Assembly (NCBI RefSeq): GCF_000189635.1
Contig: NW_002476319.1
Span: 372,001 to 436,000 of the forward strand
Length of the DNA: 64,000 nt
Origin: Tetrahymena thermophila SB210
Taxonomy: Eukaryota; Ciliophora; Oligohymenophorea; Hymenostomatida; Tetrahymenidae
Reading direction: 5' to 3'
Below, in pieces: positions 26,070 through 37,787 of the stretch. Each line of letters opens with the position of its first letter. Positions within the stretch are counted from its first letter, which is position 1. Made by a program: the position numbers and the translations under genes. A model generated the notes under the pieces. It made no database searches. It was not told the origin of the DNA and saw only the letters and a program-made list of their open reading frames with translations.

Positions 26070-26921
26070 TCAAATGAGAACTATGAAGCTAATTATTGCA
26101 AGAGAAAGTGAAATCAACTATCCAAAACTTGGCGCTGAGCATCCAGCTGCACCTCCAGGAGCTTACATAGGAGTTTCACTGCTAGATTTACAAGCACAAG
26201 TTTATTAGCCAGCTCCTAGAGGTAAGGCGAAAGGATCAAAACACTTACAAACAGAGACATCACCTACTTTAGTTTATTATTAGGAGCCAGAGTTTGAAGG
26301 ACATTTAGAACATATAGCAGCTGCCTTACTACTAACATTTGCAGCAGTAGTCATGAAATATCCTGGTTAACAAGCATCACATTATGAAAGGTCACCTACT
26401 GCTTGAGGAGGAGCAGAAGGAGTTGCTCCTGCACTTTTGTCACATGCTGAACATTAAGCTGCAGCTTCACTTCCTGTAGCAGTATTTGCAGTTTATGTCA
26501 TGTAATAACCTGGCATACATGAATTGCAAGAAGAAACCTTTTGAACTGATGAACCTGCTTAAGGTTATGCGGGAGAAGAGTTGGTCCCACAAGGAGTGCA
26601 AGTAGGAGAAGTTGAAGAAGAACCTTAAACGGTAACATAATAGCCAGGAGCACAAGCTGAGCAAGCAGAAACAGCAGTTACACTAGGACCAGTGTTAGTA
26701 GCACCAGGAGCAGACCAGGTATTTGAGGTACATTGAGTGCAAGAACCTCCATGATTAGCATTAGTTCCCCAGTAGCCAGGATTACAAACGCAATTTCCTT
26801 ATTATGGTGATGCATTTTAAACACAATTAGGAGGAGGTTATTGTTATTATTATTGCTAACCTTATGCAGTAGTGAAACTTGCTATTAAGAGGAGAGATAA
26901 GATAATTAGCTATTTATTCAT
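26070..26921 (-). CDS. GPI-anchored cysteine-rich surface (immobilization) antigen, copy C
   Basis: 283 residues, one exon, ATG at 26919-26921, stop TGA at 26070-26072. It has the same signal peptide, cysteine spacing and GPI-type tail (GQLISLSLAIISFIVLI) as copies A and B, but differs at many sites, including an expanded Gln run after the signal peptide, loss of Ser residues in the central poly-Ser stretch, and amino-acid changes between the CxxC pairs. It is therefore the older paralog. All cysteines seen in A and B appear to be kept, so the fold should be conserved while the surface differs, as expected for antigenic paralogs. Confidence 0.88.
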
Positions 26922-28591
26922 TTTTTTATTTTGCCTATTAATTTTTATGGATAGAGAATATTTTTTAATTATTTTGATTTCATTTTTAACCAAAAATATC
27001 TTGAATTTAAATCAAACGCATTTATAGATTAATAGAGTTCAGGTTTAAAATTTTTTAAAATTCAAGTTAGTTTTGAACAGATTAATTAAATTCAAGCTAT
27101 ATTATGAGTTAGGTTATAACTTAATCTGTAATAAAAAATTGAATGGAAATATAAAATATAATTATTTTAAAATTAAGTATAAATTAGAATTGAAACACAG
27201 ATTATTCCATAAAATAATATTTTAATTAATAATATTTGTTTAAAAAAATATTTTATAACTATTAAAAATAGATATCTTTTAAAAAATAAATTAACTGCTA
27301 AAAAAGTTCTACAAAAAAGCAAATTTTAGATATAAACGCAATACGTTTGATAGATTTTAATGTTGTAAATTAATTTGATAAAAGTTTTTAAATAAAAGTA
27401 AATTAAACTAAAAGTAAAAAATAATTTTGAAACAATTTATTTTCTTTATTAATCAAAGCATTTTATAAGAATATTTCAATAAAATAGCTTTATGTTTTTT
27501 TTTTCATTATATTTTCTATTTTATTTTATGAAAGAATAATCAATTTTTTTATTTCTATAATTTACTAATTTTATTTTATCGAAATTGATTAATAGAACAT
27601 TTAAGCGTTAGAGCCTGCTGTAGTAAATATGAGTTCTTTTCCTAACGCAGTAAATATCTTTTGAAATTTAAAAAAATTTTTAATTTCTGAAAATAGCAGA
27701 AATAATCAGTATTAAAATATCTGATAGAATTATTTTTAAAATAATTTTTAAAAATAAACTTAAAATTAAACAAGTAAATTACAAAATTAAGTACTATACA
27801 TACTCCTTAATTAAGACCCAAGGTTTTTAAAACTTTTCCAAAAAATTTAGGAATTTTTTTAAAAAAATTTTGTGTATTAATATAAATCACCATTAATTAA
27901 TATAGGATAATGTAGTACAGTATTATCTATTTAAATTTAATAAAAATTAAAAAAAAAAATATTTTCAAACATAAAAATAAAATCTATTCATAAAAAATAA
28001 TGATTATTGTAAATTTTAGTATAAATTTATAGATGGTATTTATTAAAGTTATATTTTAAAAAATATCACAGAAAATATAATTCACAAGATATTTAATTAG
28101 TGTATTTATTTATTTCCTGTATTTATTAAATATAATCTATTTCATTAATTTTTGAGTGAATGATTATGCAATTATTTAAGTTTAATAAAATATAAATATT
28201 AGTTTCCAAAATAATAATAAAATGAAATAGTTTAAAATAAATTTTAAATATCTTGTTATATTATATTAAAAATAAGTCTAAAATAAAATAAATAGGATAT
28301 AAAATTAAGAATAATCTATTTAAATTTAACAACAATTAAAAAGAATTATTTTTTAAAATCAGAAATTAAATGTTTTATTAATAATTTAAATTTTTGAAAA
28401 ATTTAGTAAAAAATAATAATAAGAAAAGATTATGTAAATAGAATTTTTAAAAAAATAAATACAGAAAAAATAATTCAAAATAAATTTAATGAATGCATTT
28501 ATTTACTTTTTACTTTCTTTCTATTTTTTACAATTTATTTATTTAATTAATTATTATTTGTCTGTATGTTAAATTATGCAATCAATTAAGT
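26922..28591. other. intergenic region, no gene seen
   Basis: Very A+T-rich 1.7 kb. The first 250 bp retain faint similarity to the 5' flank of copies A and B. A GCGTTAGAG motif at 27605-27613 is followed 33 bp later by its partial inverted copy CTAACGC (27642-27648). No coding sequence was recognised. Confidence 0.45.
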
Positions 28592-31500
28592 TCAAATTAA
28601 TAAATTAGCCACTTCTATTTCCCTTTTATCTTAATTCTTTTATATTAAAAAAATTTAAAATTTATTATAAAACTATTTTTTTTAAATTACCTTCTCCCTT
28701 AGAAATAAATAATATATTACAATACCAAGGACTACTAAAATACATGCTGCAATAATTAAAATTGCCAACAGAGATTCTGTAACATTTACCATAAAAGATA
28801 CAGCTTTCCAACTAATTAAAAAAAATGTATTCTTTATACTTAGAAGTTATTAATGAAGGATAATTTACTTATCTGGATTATTTTTTGATGGGTAAATGTT
28901 AATTTAGCTGTTAGGGATGATAGGATTCCATACATTCACTGAGTTACTGCTCTATTAATATTTAAAAAAATATTAAGATTTGATCTTTAAATTTTTATTT
29001 ATTTATTTATTTACTTGCAGTCCCAATCCAACACTAAGATTTTCTATATAAGAGTTAGTTCTTGCTATTCCCATAATAACATATGGTATTTATAATGGAA
29101 TAAAAGCACTCTAATAGAGTTAAATTCCTATTTTATATGGATTAAATGATTGAATTAAAAAATTTTTATTAAGGGAATTTATTACCTTTAATAGGCTTAA
29201 CTTATTCTTCTATGCTAATTACTTTACAAACAACTGTTGCTCCATAAATGTTGCTGCTTGTATAATCGTTATTTACAGTTCCATCTAAAGATCCATTCAT
29301 AACTAAATAACATTTATAATTTAATTTTTTATTTATTTTTTAATCCACAAAAGAATTCAAATTATTACCAAAGGCTTTAACAAAATAAGAATCTGTCTTT
29401 AAAAAATTATAAATTGCAGTAACAGAGATTTGCTTTTCCAATGTTTCAGGGTCAATTGTGTAAGTATTTAGAATTATATCAAGTTATCCATTTTCATTAA
29501 AATCGAAAAACGATGCTGATATTGATTTTTGGCTACTTATTAAACCATACTTAGTATTTTATCCTTATAGTTCAAAGTATCTTTTATGGTTACTCAAAAG
29601 TTTTTCGCACTAAGGAAGGTCACAGTAAGTATTTTCGAAGAAATAGCTGTAAGAATCTATGGAATCTTTAGTGATTGTCATCAATAGATCATTATATCCA
29701 TCTAAGTTAAAATCACCAAACCTAAGACTAGGATAGTTTATTTGATCATCAGATTTGAATATTCTAAATTCAAAATCTATGATAAGAATATCCTTAATGA
29801 AAAATAAATTTAATATATTATTTAAAGCATTTATGAATTAAATGTGTACTGATTAAGTTTCAAATATGTTTGATAAATCGCCATAAATTTTGGTAAAAAT
29901 ATCATTTTCTGAGCAAAGATTCTTAGCTGAAGGAGTTATATGATTGAAAGCTATTTGCATTTTGCTTTTATATTACGTGTGATCCTAATCATTGTAAACA
30001 ATTACCATATCAATACCTCCATCAAAATCTATTAATTATTATTTTTATAGCAATTATCAAAAGAAATTTATCAATATATTTTACTGATATCTGTGAAACC
30101 GATTGCTTGAACTATTTATTCAGGTGGAACTTTGTACACTTATGTTAAGCAGTAAAGTCCATTTTCTAATCTGATGTAAAATTCAAATGAGTGAGATTAA
30201 GTAGTATCAGGATTGTTAACGACAGAGTGTATAAATAAATCATTTCTGCAATCCCCGTTTAAATCTAATACAGAGCTGAAATGTATATCAGGCAACCTTC
30301 TAGATAAAATTTCATCTAACTCATCTCCATTTATGCATTATTTGTTGTCTTATTCTACTAAGCTTGAAAAATCTATTGTAGATAATTTTTAATATGTAGG
30401 ATCGTTAGGATCACCTATGATAACAACTCTTTTTTAGAAGCCTTCTGTTTTCTTGTAATAAAATAATCCATGTAAATGCTAAGTATCCTTATAGTAAGGT
30501 ATGATAAATGGTTATGTGTTGGAATCTACATAATAACTCACAACATTAACAAGTGTACAGGAACTTGAAGTGCATTCAGAAGATTAAATATTTTGTACAT
30601 ATTAAAATAGAAAATGTGCTGTATAATCTGTATTTTGAATCCCATCAGAATTATCAGATATAATTATCAGGTCTAAATACCCATTATAATCCCAATCAAC
30701 TTATTTTTTATAAAAATAACAAATTAATTATCAATCACATATATTAAATTATTTATGAGCTAGTGAGTCCATATTTTCAATCAAAAAGTGTTACTTGGTA
30801 TGATATTTTTTATGTCCTTACTGCATGTTTCATCAGCAGGGCTGCAGAAAGTATTTATTTTATTGTAAAATTTTTATGATGAATTCCATAAATACAAGTT
30901 TAATTTTTTTAAAGTCTGATCTCTCGTAATTATGCCTGCGCTTTAGTTAAAGATAATAAATAATATGAAAATATGATTTCAAGTTATCTTTCAAAAATAA
31001 ATCTGTATTTTTTTGTTTTGTTTATCATTTGCAAAGTTTATAAAGTTTATTACTATTAATCATTTTTGTTGTAATGCCCAAATCCCATAATAGTCTCTCC
31101 TTAAAAGCCATCGCTCTCTTGATTTTAGAGAATATTTATCTGATACAAACCTAATATATCAAACAAAAAATAATTTTTATCATGCATACATAGCGAGGTA
31201 ATAAGAAATTTTTGAGTATTTTTTAATAGCTGTAACTTTATCCTGTTTTTACAAGCACAATCAATTAAATGATAGATTAATTACCTTCCTTCAAACCAGA
31301 GAAGTTAAAAATACTATTTACGAAATCAGATGGCTTGTAAGAAGCACATTCTACAGATGAAATTGCAAAAATAAATATTAATAAGTATATGCATGCGCAA
31401 AGGCAAATTTTGCGCCGACTTTGTTTAAAAGTAAAGCTCAACAATTTATAAAAATATTTTTAATTTTGCTTTCTGTAATCTTTTCTTCTAATTTTTTGTC

Positions 31501-31657
31501 TTCTTTTCAAAGCTAATGAACGGTATTTATCTTTTGTTATTAACTTTGTTTTAATTAAAAAAAAATTAGATTTTGCTAAATCAATCAATATTCTTTCATC
31601 TAATTTTTACAAAAGCTTAAATAATAAATAAGTGATTAAAAAGTAGTTCCCATACAT
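28592..31657 (-). CDS. ITFG1: ITFG1/LINKIN-like FG-GAP repeat membrane protein
   Basis: Eight exons read from 31657 down: 31657-31285, 31150-31054, 30940-30795, 30699-30085, 30028-29186, 29127-29015, 28951-28869, 28811-28592; every phase agrees and the sum is 829 codons plus stop. ITFG1 (TIP, LINKIN) is a single-pass protein with an integrin-alpha-like beta-propeller outside the cell, implicated in cell adhesion and AAA-ATPase binding in animals. Seen: Ca-binding-loop-like repeats (DWDYNGYLDLII, DLNGDCRNDLFI, GDFNLDGYNDLLM, DFNENGQLDIIL); the family signature NSYIENLSVGLGLQ; WNPIIPNSQINIYPS; and a C-terminal membrane helix ending YYLFLREK. A hydrophobic signal-like stretch (LLIFIFAISSVECAS) lies at about residues 100-114, preceded by a basic 100-residue extension with the only in-frame ATG at 31655-31657. 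The true start may therefore lie in an unseen exon. The end after LREK could also differ. Confidence 0.88.
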
Positions 31658-32205
31658 GACATACATAGCAGGTATTTTAAAATCTAATTATCATTTTAAA
31701 TTAGCTTGCACTGCTTTGCTTCAATAAATGTTAGATAAGAGTTGAATGTATGTATATTCTTTTACAACTTGTTAGTTTTTTAAGATTTTAATTAACCTCA
31801 ATTGTTTATTTATACCTTAGTTACTCTATTTGCTCAAGATTAAATTAATTTTCAAAATTAAATTTAGAAAATCACCACTGAAATAATCTAAAATGCAAAT
31901 TAAAATATTATCATGTAAAATATGAAAGCAATATTTGTTTGCTTTTTAAATGATTTTTTTAATTATGAAAATGTCATCCTAATCTAACAAACTGAAATTT
32001 ATATGTAAAAAGCAATATTTTTTTTGTAAAAAAATTCAACTTAACTAGAAACTATTGCTTATAAATAATTGTTTAGTGATAAAGCAAATCAATTTAAACA
32101 AATTAAAATAAAAATCTTTTTGCGCGCTTGGCTTCAAGAAAGATACATAAATTTAATATTAAATAAATAGATTAACCTAAATTTAGCAAGCTAATTACAA
32201 AAGAA
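31658..32205. other. divergent intergenic region
   Basis: 548 bp between the minus-strand ITFG1-like gene and the plus-strand Arp4-like gene, so it probably carries both promoters. No motif beyond A/T runs was recognised. Confidence 0.5.
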
Positions 32206-34018
32206 ATGTATTTACCAGGAAGAAGAAAAGATAACTTTAAAGATGGTGCAACCGATTATTGCAAAAACATACCTTTTGTTCTAGAATTCGGAGGTTTGAC
32301 AACAAGAGCAGGTAACTAATAATTATCTTAAATTTATAAAAATTTTATAACATTTGCCTTAATAATAAAAAAATAAATAGGTTATGCTGGTTATGAAACA
32401 CCAACAATTTAAATCCCAACAGTAATCAACAATATATTGAAAAAAGCAGCATAAAATTAGTCAATTTAATGGCATTATTAGAAATTTATTACTTCGAAAA
32501 ATTAATGCTTAAATTATAAAACTAGGATTATGCTACCAAAGGTAATAATGAAATAGAATTACTTGAATTTTATTCTCCTAGAGCTCCAGAAAATAGCGAA
32601 GTTAATAGTTTCCTATCATAAGGAATGGGTAAATGCTAATTTAAATTGAATACTAAAATAATCATTGAGATTTTTATTGAATTAGTTAAAAAATTTATTT
32701 AGTAGCATTTCTTTAACAGATTAATAAATGAATAAATTATTATTTAAAATAGTTAACAATTGGGAATAAGCTTCAAACTTCATAGAGCAGATAAATAAAA
32801 AGCTTATGCAAATAAATCCATCTGAAACACCTTTGTTTTTGATTGAATAAGCTCTCTCTACCAAAGATGTAAGATAAAAATGTGTAGAAGCTGTTTTTGA
32901 ATCAATGAACTTCGCTGCTTTATTTATTCACAAAGCTCCAGTACTTTCTTCGTAATTAATTACAATCAAATTTAGCAAATAATATTTATTACTTAAAAAA
33001 TACTATTTTTGTTTCAATTAATTAAATACTATTTTTTAAATTAGATACGTATTGGCCAAAGAAACCATCTTGCTAGTAGATTCTGGTGCATATAGTACTT
33101 ACGTAGTTCCTATTGTTGAAGGTTACGTTAATTAAAAAGGTAAGAATTTTTATTAATAGTAAAAAAACAATTAATAGAACAAACAAATTTTTTTGGTATT
33201 TTTGTTTAGTTATTTATTTAAACTATTAGGTGTTATTAGAAGCGATATTGCAGGAGAATATTTGACAAAGTCTTTAGGAAATGTTTGGAAATCTAAGATT
33301 GAACCTGAATCTTTAAACAGATTCACAAATTATGCAAAAATAACTTAATCGATGAAAAATTGGGGAGCTAACGATTTAATAAGAGAAATAAAATCAAGAA
33401 ACATAAAATTAAAAGAAACAAGACAAGATATAATGTAAGATTCATTTATTTCAAATTTGTCAAGAGTCTCAAATAAACAAATTTTTTATTTAGTAAATTT
33501 AACCATGCTGTAGATACTCAAATATTTGAATTGCCTGATAAATAAAAATTAGAAGTTCTCAACGAAATGTTTGAAGTTCCAGAACTATTATTTAATCCTA
33601 TAGTAAAAAAAACTATTTCTTTAAAAACTTCAAAACTTATTAAATTAAATATTTTTTATTTTAAATTAAACAGCCAGAAGAGAATTTTATGGGATTGTAG
33701 GATTTGATCAAGCAAAGTATAGAGAGAGTAGATTCAGAAAACAGAAGAGAATTACTAAATAATATTATGGTTGTAGGAGGTAACTCAATGATTCCAAATT
33801 TAATAGAAAGATTACAAAGAGAAATTACATAGCTAGAAATTAACACTTCAGGAAGAGTTAAAATTTATACAACATAAACAATTAATGAAAGAGCTCATTC
33901 ATCTTGGGTTGGAGGTTCAATTGTAGCTTCTATGAGCACTTTTGACAATTTGCTAATGACTAAGAGAGATTATGATGAACATGGTCCTATCCTTATTGAA
34001 AGAAAGGTACTTTTCTGA
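32206..34018 (+). CDS. actin-related protein, Arp4/BAF53-like
   Basis: 400 residues in eight exons: 32206-32311, 32381-32421, 32526-32628, 32753-32951, 33045-33139, 33230-33434, 33494-33602, 33674-34018; all phases agree. Arp4 is a nuclear actin relative that pairs with actin in SWR1, INO80, NuA4 and BAF-type chromatin complexes. Seen: LEFGGLTTRAGYAGYETP, matching the Arp4 form of the first nucleotide loop (actin has DNGSG there); GMVNNWEQ matching the GMV-DW segment; LLVDSGAYSTYVVPIVEGY, in which the second phosphate loop lacks the actin DG pair; IMVVGGNSMIPNLIERL; SSWVGGSIVASMSTF; and a C-terminal ERK. Both altered nucleotide loops are as expected for Arp4 and suggest weak or no ATP hydrolysis. 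Assignment to Arp4 rather than another nuclear Arp is by eye. An extra 3' exon after ERK is possible. Confidence 0.85.
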
Positions 34019-34589
34019 AGATTAACTAACATATAAACTATATTTATTATTTTCTAAAGTAGTAAATTTTAATTTCATTCATAAAATTTGTATTTAATCT
34101 ATAATCCTTATTTTGTATTTCTACTGTATGCCCATAGATTATTTTCTATTTTAACATATATTAAAATCTACTAATATAATGCATTCATTCTCCTTTTATA
34201 TTATATTTTTTGAATAAAAAATTATCTTAAAGCTTTTACTTAATTGTTTTAAAATCTATTCTTACCAAAAAAAAGTAAATACTTTTAAAAATCTTAAAAT
34301 GATAATTTTTAATGTAAAAAATGATCATTAAATTGTTGATAGCTAATTGAAATAACTACCAGTAATAAATATTTAAAAAATACATAGAGTAACAATAAAA
34401 TAACAAAAAATTTTCTTAGGATTTGTGGTGTAAAAAATACAATATAAATCAAATTGTGGTTGATTGTTTTATCAATAAATTAAGGGTATTATTACTTCTT
34501 TGTAAATTAAATAAACAATTAAAAATACAATATTTTAGTTTAGTTATTGTTTTATGTAGTATTTAGAATTAGTTTTAAAAAAAAACAGC
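34019..34589. other. convergent intergenic region
   Basis: A+T-rich 3' flanks of the Arp4-like (plus) and SNAPC3 (minus) genes. Nothing was recognised. Confidence 0.5.
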
Positions 34590-36326
34590 TCATTCATAAA
34601 TGTATGGATAATATGAGAAATCGTTATATCTTAATTCTTTTTTCCAACTTAAAAAAAAGATTAGATTTTAATATTGTTTATTAATTAAATTTACTTGATA
34701 TGGGTTTGATTAAAACACTTTTCACATAGAAAAATAGGATTTTTAGATGAAACTTTATCATTGAAGCAAACGATCCTATTTTGATTAAATTTAGAATGGT
34801 AAATAAAAAAAGTTTTCAAAAAAAAAAAAAATACTCTGTAAAGAATAAGTTGCATCCATCACATTTTCTTCTTTTTACTTTAGGCAGAAAAACATTGAAG
34901 GGGTACAGATCTTTATCAGCTGGCAGATCTGTATTCCATAGACGTATTTCATTAAAAACAATCATGTGATCACATTTATTTTAATGTCTAAATACATATG
35001 GCTTACCTATTTGTATTTTAATTTACTCAAACATTTCATTTAAGGTTTTTTCTTCAAATTCTTCTTCAAACTGCATTCCACTATTTTGAGAGTTTATTTT
35101 TGCTTCTTGCTGCCATTCACTTTAAAAAAATGTATATAATAAATTAAATTTTTAATTAGAAAAAATGATTTACTGGTATAGGTTTTTAACATCTATCTTG
35201 TATTGGTTGTTGTAAAAAGTATTTTCTATAAATAAGAATGAGGGTTTCCTAAATAGTTTTAAAATTATTCATTAATTTCATATGAAAATTTTAGAGAAAT
35301 TTATATAAATTGAAAAAAAGTTATTGAATAAAGCTACATAAACTTTGAGTCAGGCTGGGATTGTTGTCCACTCGGAATTCTTTCAGAGAGTTTTTCTGAA
35401 AGACATTCAATTTTAAAAACTAAATCTTACAAAAATTAAATATCGTATACTAAATATTCGTTTTGCTTTAATCCATTGATGCTGTTATAAACAGAAACTT
35501 TTATTATTGTGTGATTTGTGTCTAGTTTTTTCTCAATAGGAATGAATCTTTTCTTTTCTTCTTCTATTGCTTTTTACTGTAATAAATAAATAAATTATAT
35601 GCAAAATATTATTTAATCTAACTAAAATTTATTACAATAGGTCTATCCATCATGTTTTTACACAAAGCTTTAATCTTAACTTCTTTCTTCCTTTATGACC
35701 CATTTAAAAATTGCTCAAAAAATAATAATATATATTTGTAAAAAAGTTACTCTAATACTTTAAAAGACTCCAAAACTGATATTTGCTAAGAAATATCTTG
35801 AGTAAAAATAGGAACCTTCAATTTATCAACAAGTACTGATAAATTTATTGATTCTTTTTTCATGTCTTTTATATTTTCTTTGGCATCTTAAACTAGCTAG
35901 TATGGACTTTAAGAATTCAAAATAATATTTTTTTTGCTTGCTTCATCTCCGCAAGCTTTAAGATGTTCTTTTAAATCTTCATTATCCTGATTTAAAAATT
36001 AAAATATTATTAAAATCTACCTCTTAAAACATTTAATTAATAATCTTACTGGTATTTCTAATTCAACATACCTTTCCATCATGTCTTCACCATGATTTAT
36101 TTGTAAATCAGAGCAGCTTTTAAAATATTATTGTAAATGATTAAATTTAAATTAAGAATCCAAAATAGAATTACTCATAATATGAATCGGGAAGTTGCTA
36201 TTTATAATCGCTAACACAGCTCTCTATCTATTTATAATTAATTAATAGCTTTTAAGAAAAATCTTTTATAAACATGCTAGTGTTTTCTGGATAGGCAAAT
36301 TGTAACCCATTTTAATCTTTATTCAT
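34590..36326 (-). CDS. SNAPC3: SNAPC3 (SNAP50), snRNA-activating complex subunit 3
   Basis: 413 residues, close to the 411 of human SNAPC3, in nine exons read from 36326 down: 36326-36175, 36116-36050, 35986-35751, 35690-35636, 35576-35344, 35248-35174, 35119-34835, 34775-34695, 34647-34590; all phases agree. SNAPc binds the proximal sequence element of snRNA promoters transcribed by RNA polymerases II and III. Seen: an IKVSVYNS strand and KPSFLFIENTFYNN followed by LYHEW, matching FFFEGTFYND...IREW; then IGKPYVFRHQNKCDH, matching the Gly-Pro-Tyr...Cys-His zinc segment; RKCDGCNLFF and NPIFLCEKCFNQTH, the CxxC and CxxCF zinc ligands; and a C-terminal YYPYIYE. Introns are 47-95 nt. The start ATG is the first of its frame. 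Confidence 0.92.
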
Positions 36327-36589
36327 TTTTTTTTATCAAAGATACCAAATTAAGCTATATAAAAATCAGATATATATAATTGCAAAAAATTTATATGTAG
36401 AATAAACAAATTTAATTAATTAATTTACCAATTAAATTTTTGATCAAAATGTTTACATTTTAATTCTGAGTAAATAAATATTCAAGATTATAAATTTCTA
36501 TTCTAAAATAGTAAAATTATTGCACTTTAATTTTGTGTTTTTTAATAGGATAACAATATTTAAAATTTGTTAGTGGATTACCTTAAGTC

Positions 36590-37610
36590 TTATTTAGAGA
36601 GTTTTAATCCTTTTGTAAAGAGTTTTGAAAATTATCAAATGATTAAGTAGTTTAAATAATATATATTTTAGTAATAACAAATATGAAAAAATTTTTATTA
36701 AAAATTAAATATTATTTTTAGAACTTAAATAAAAATTTTTGAATTAAATATTTGAGTATAAATAAATATAGATAGATTAAATAAAGTAAATATATTATTT
36801 AAGAGTTATTTTTGATTAATATTGGAGAGATAATTAATACTAAAAGATATTTATTAAAGATAAAATATTATGTATTATTTGAGTATAAATAAAAATAGAA
36901 AAAGCAATATATAATAAATTGGTTCTATTATTAATATAAATATTTTAATTTTTACTCATTAATATTAAAAGATAATCATTAAAAATTAAATAATATTTTT
37001 TGAATTTTAATAAAAATAATTTAGAAACAAAAATTTGAATAACTATAAATATGGATTAAGCTTGTATGTAATTGATTAATTGATATATATATATATATAT
37101 ATATATTGATTTTTTTATTAATATTTATTTTTTATTATTACTTAAAAGATAATCATTAAAAATTAAATATCATTTTTAGAATTTTAATAAAAATAACTTT
37201 GAATTATATATTTGTGTATCAATACATATAGATTAAGTAATGAAAAAATTGATTAAGTATTATTATCATTGATTAATATTAAGAGATATTTATTAAATTT
37301 AAAATAGTATCTATTATTTGAGTATTAATAAATATAGATTTAGCAAATATATATAAATTGGTTTTATTATGAATACATTTTCTTTAGTAATTACTAAAAG
37401 ATATTTATTAAAAAAATAAATAATTATTATAGAATTTTAAAAAGAGTTTTGTATTAATTATTAGAGTATTAATAAATATAGATTAAGTAAAGATATAAAT
37501 TGGCTAAGCTGTATTATTAATACATATATTTTAGTAATAACTAATTAAAAGATAGATATTTATTAAAGATTAAAAATATTTTTTAGGAATTATTTATTTT
37601 AAATAATCTT
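36590..37610. repeat. diverged A+T-rich tandem repeat array
   Basis: Six or more imperfect copies of a unit containing three recurring blocks in order: TAAAAGATA(A/T)TNATTAAA, a TAGAATTTTAATAAAAAT-like block, and GAGTATTAATAAATATAGATTAAG. The last block recurs near 36745, 36880, 37055, 37212, 37320 and 37465, so spacing varies from about 110 to 175 bp. There is no coding sequence inside. Boundaries are approximate. Confidence 0.55.
37080..37107. repeat. TA dinucleotide microsatellite
   Basis: About 13 uninterrupted AT units inside the tandem array, directly visible in the sequence. Confidence 0.9.
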
Positions 37611-37787
37611 AAAAGTTCAAAATTTACATTTTTATTATAGTGTGTGTTATTATGATTATTGCTATTTTTATGTTATTAAAAGATAATCAAATAGAATAAT
37701 TTAATAGTTTATCAATGAAAGCATTTTGGTTTTAAAATTTTAAACACATTCATCTAAAATAATGAAGGCTCTTACTGTAATTTAATA

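Larger units (their letters stand above)
36327..37787. other. intergenic region with tandem repeat array
   Basis: No gene. Most of the stretch is the diverged A+T-rich tandem array annotated separately, including a TA microsatellite. Confidence 0.5.

Noticed and set aside
34781-34969. 62-codon plus-strand ORF
   Set aside because: Antisense shadow of SNAPC3 exon 7, which has clear family motifs.
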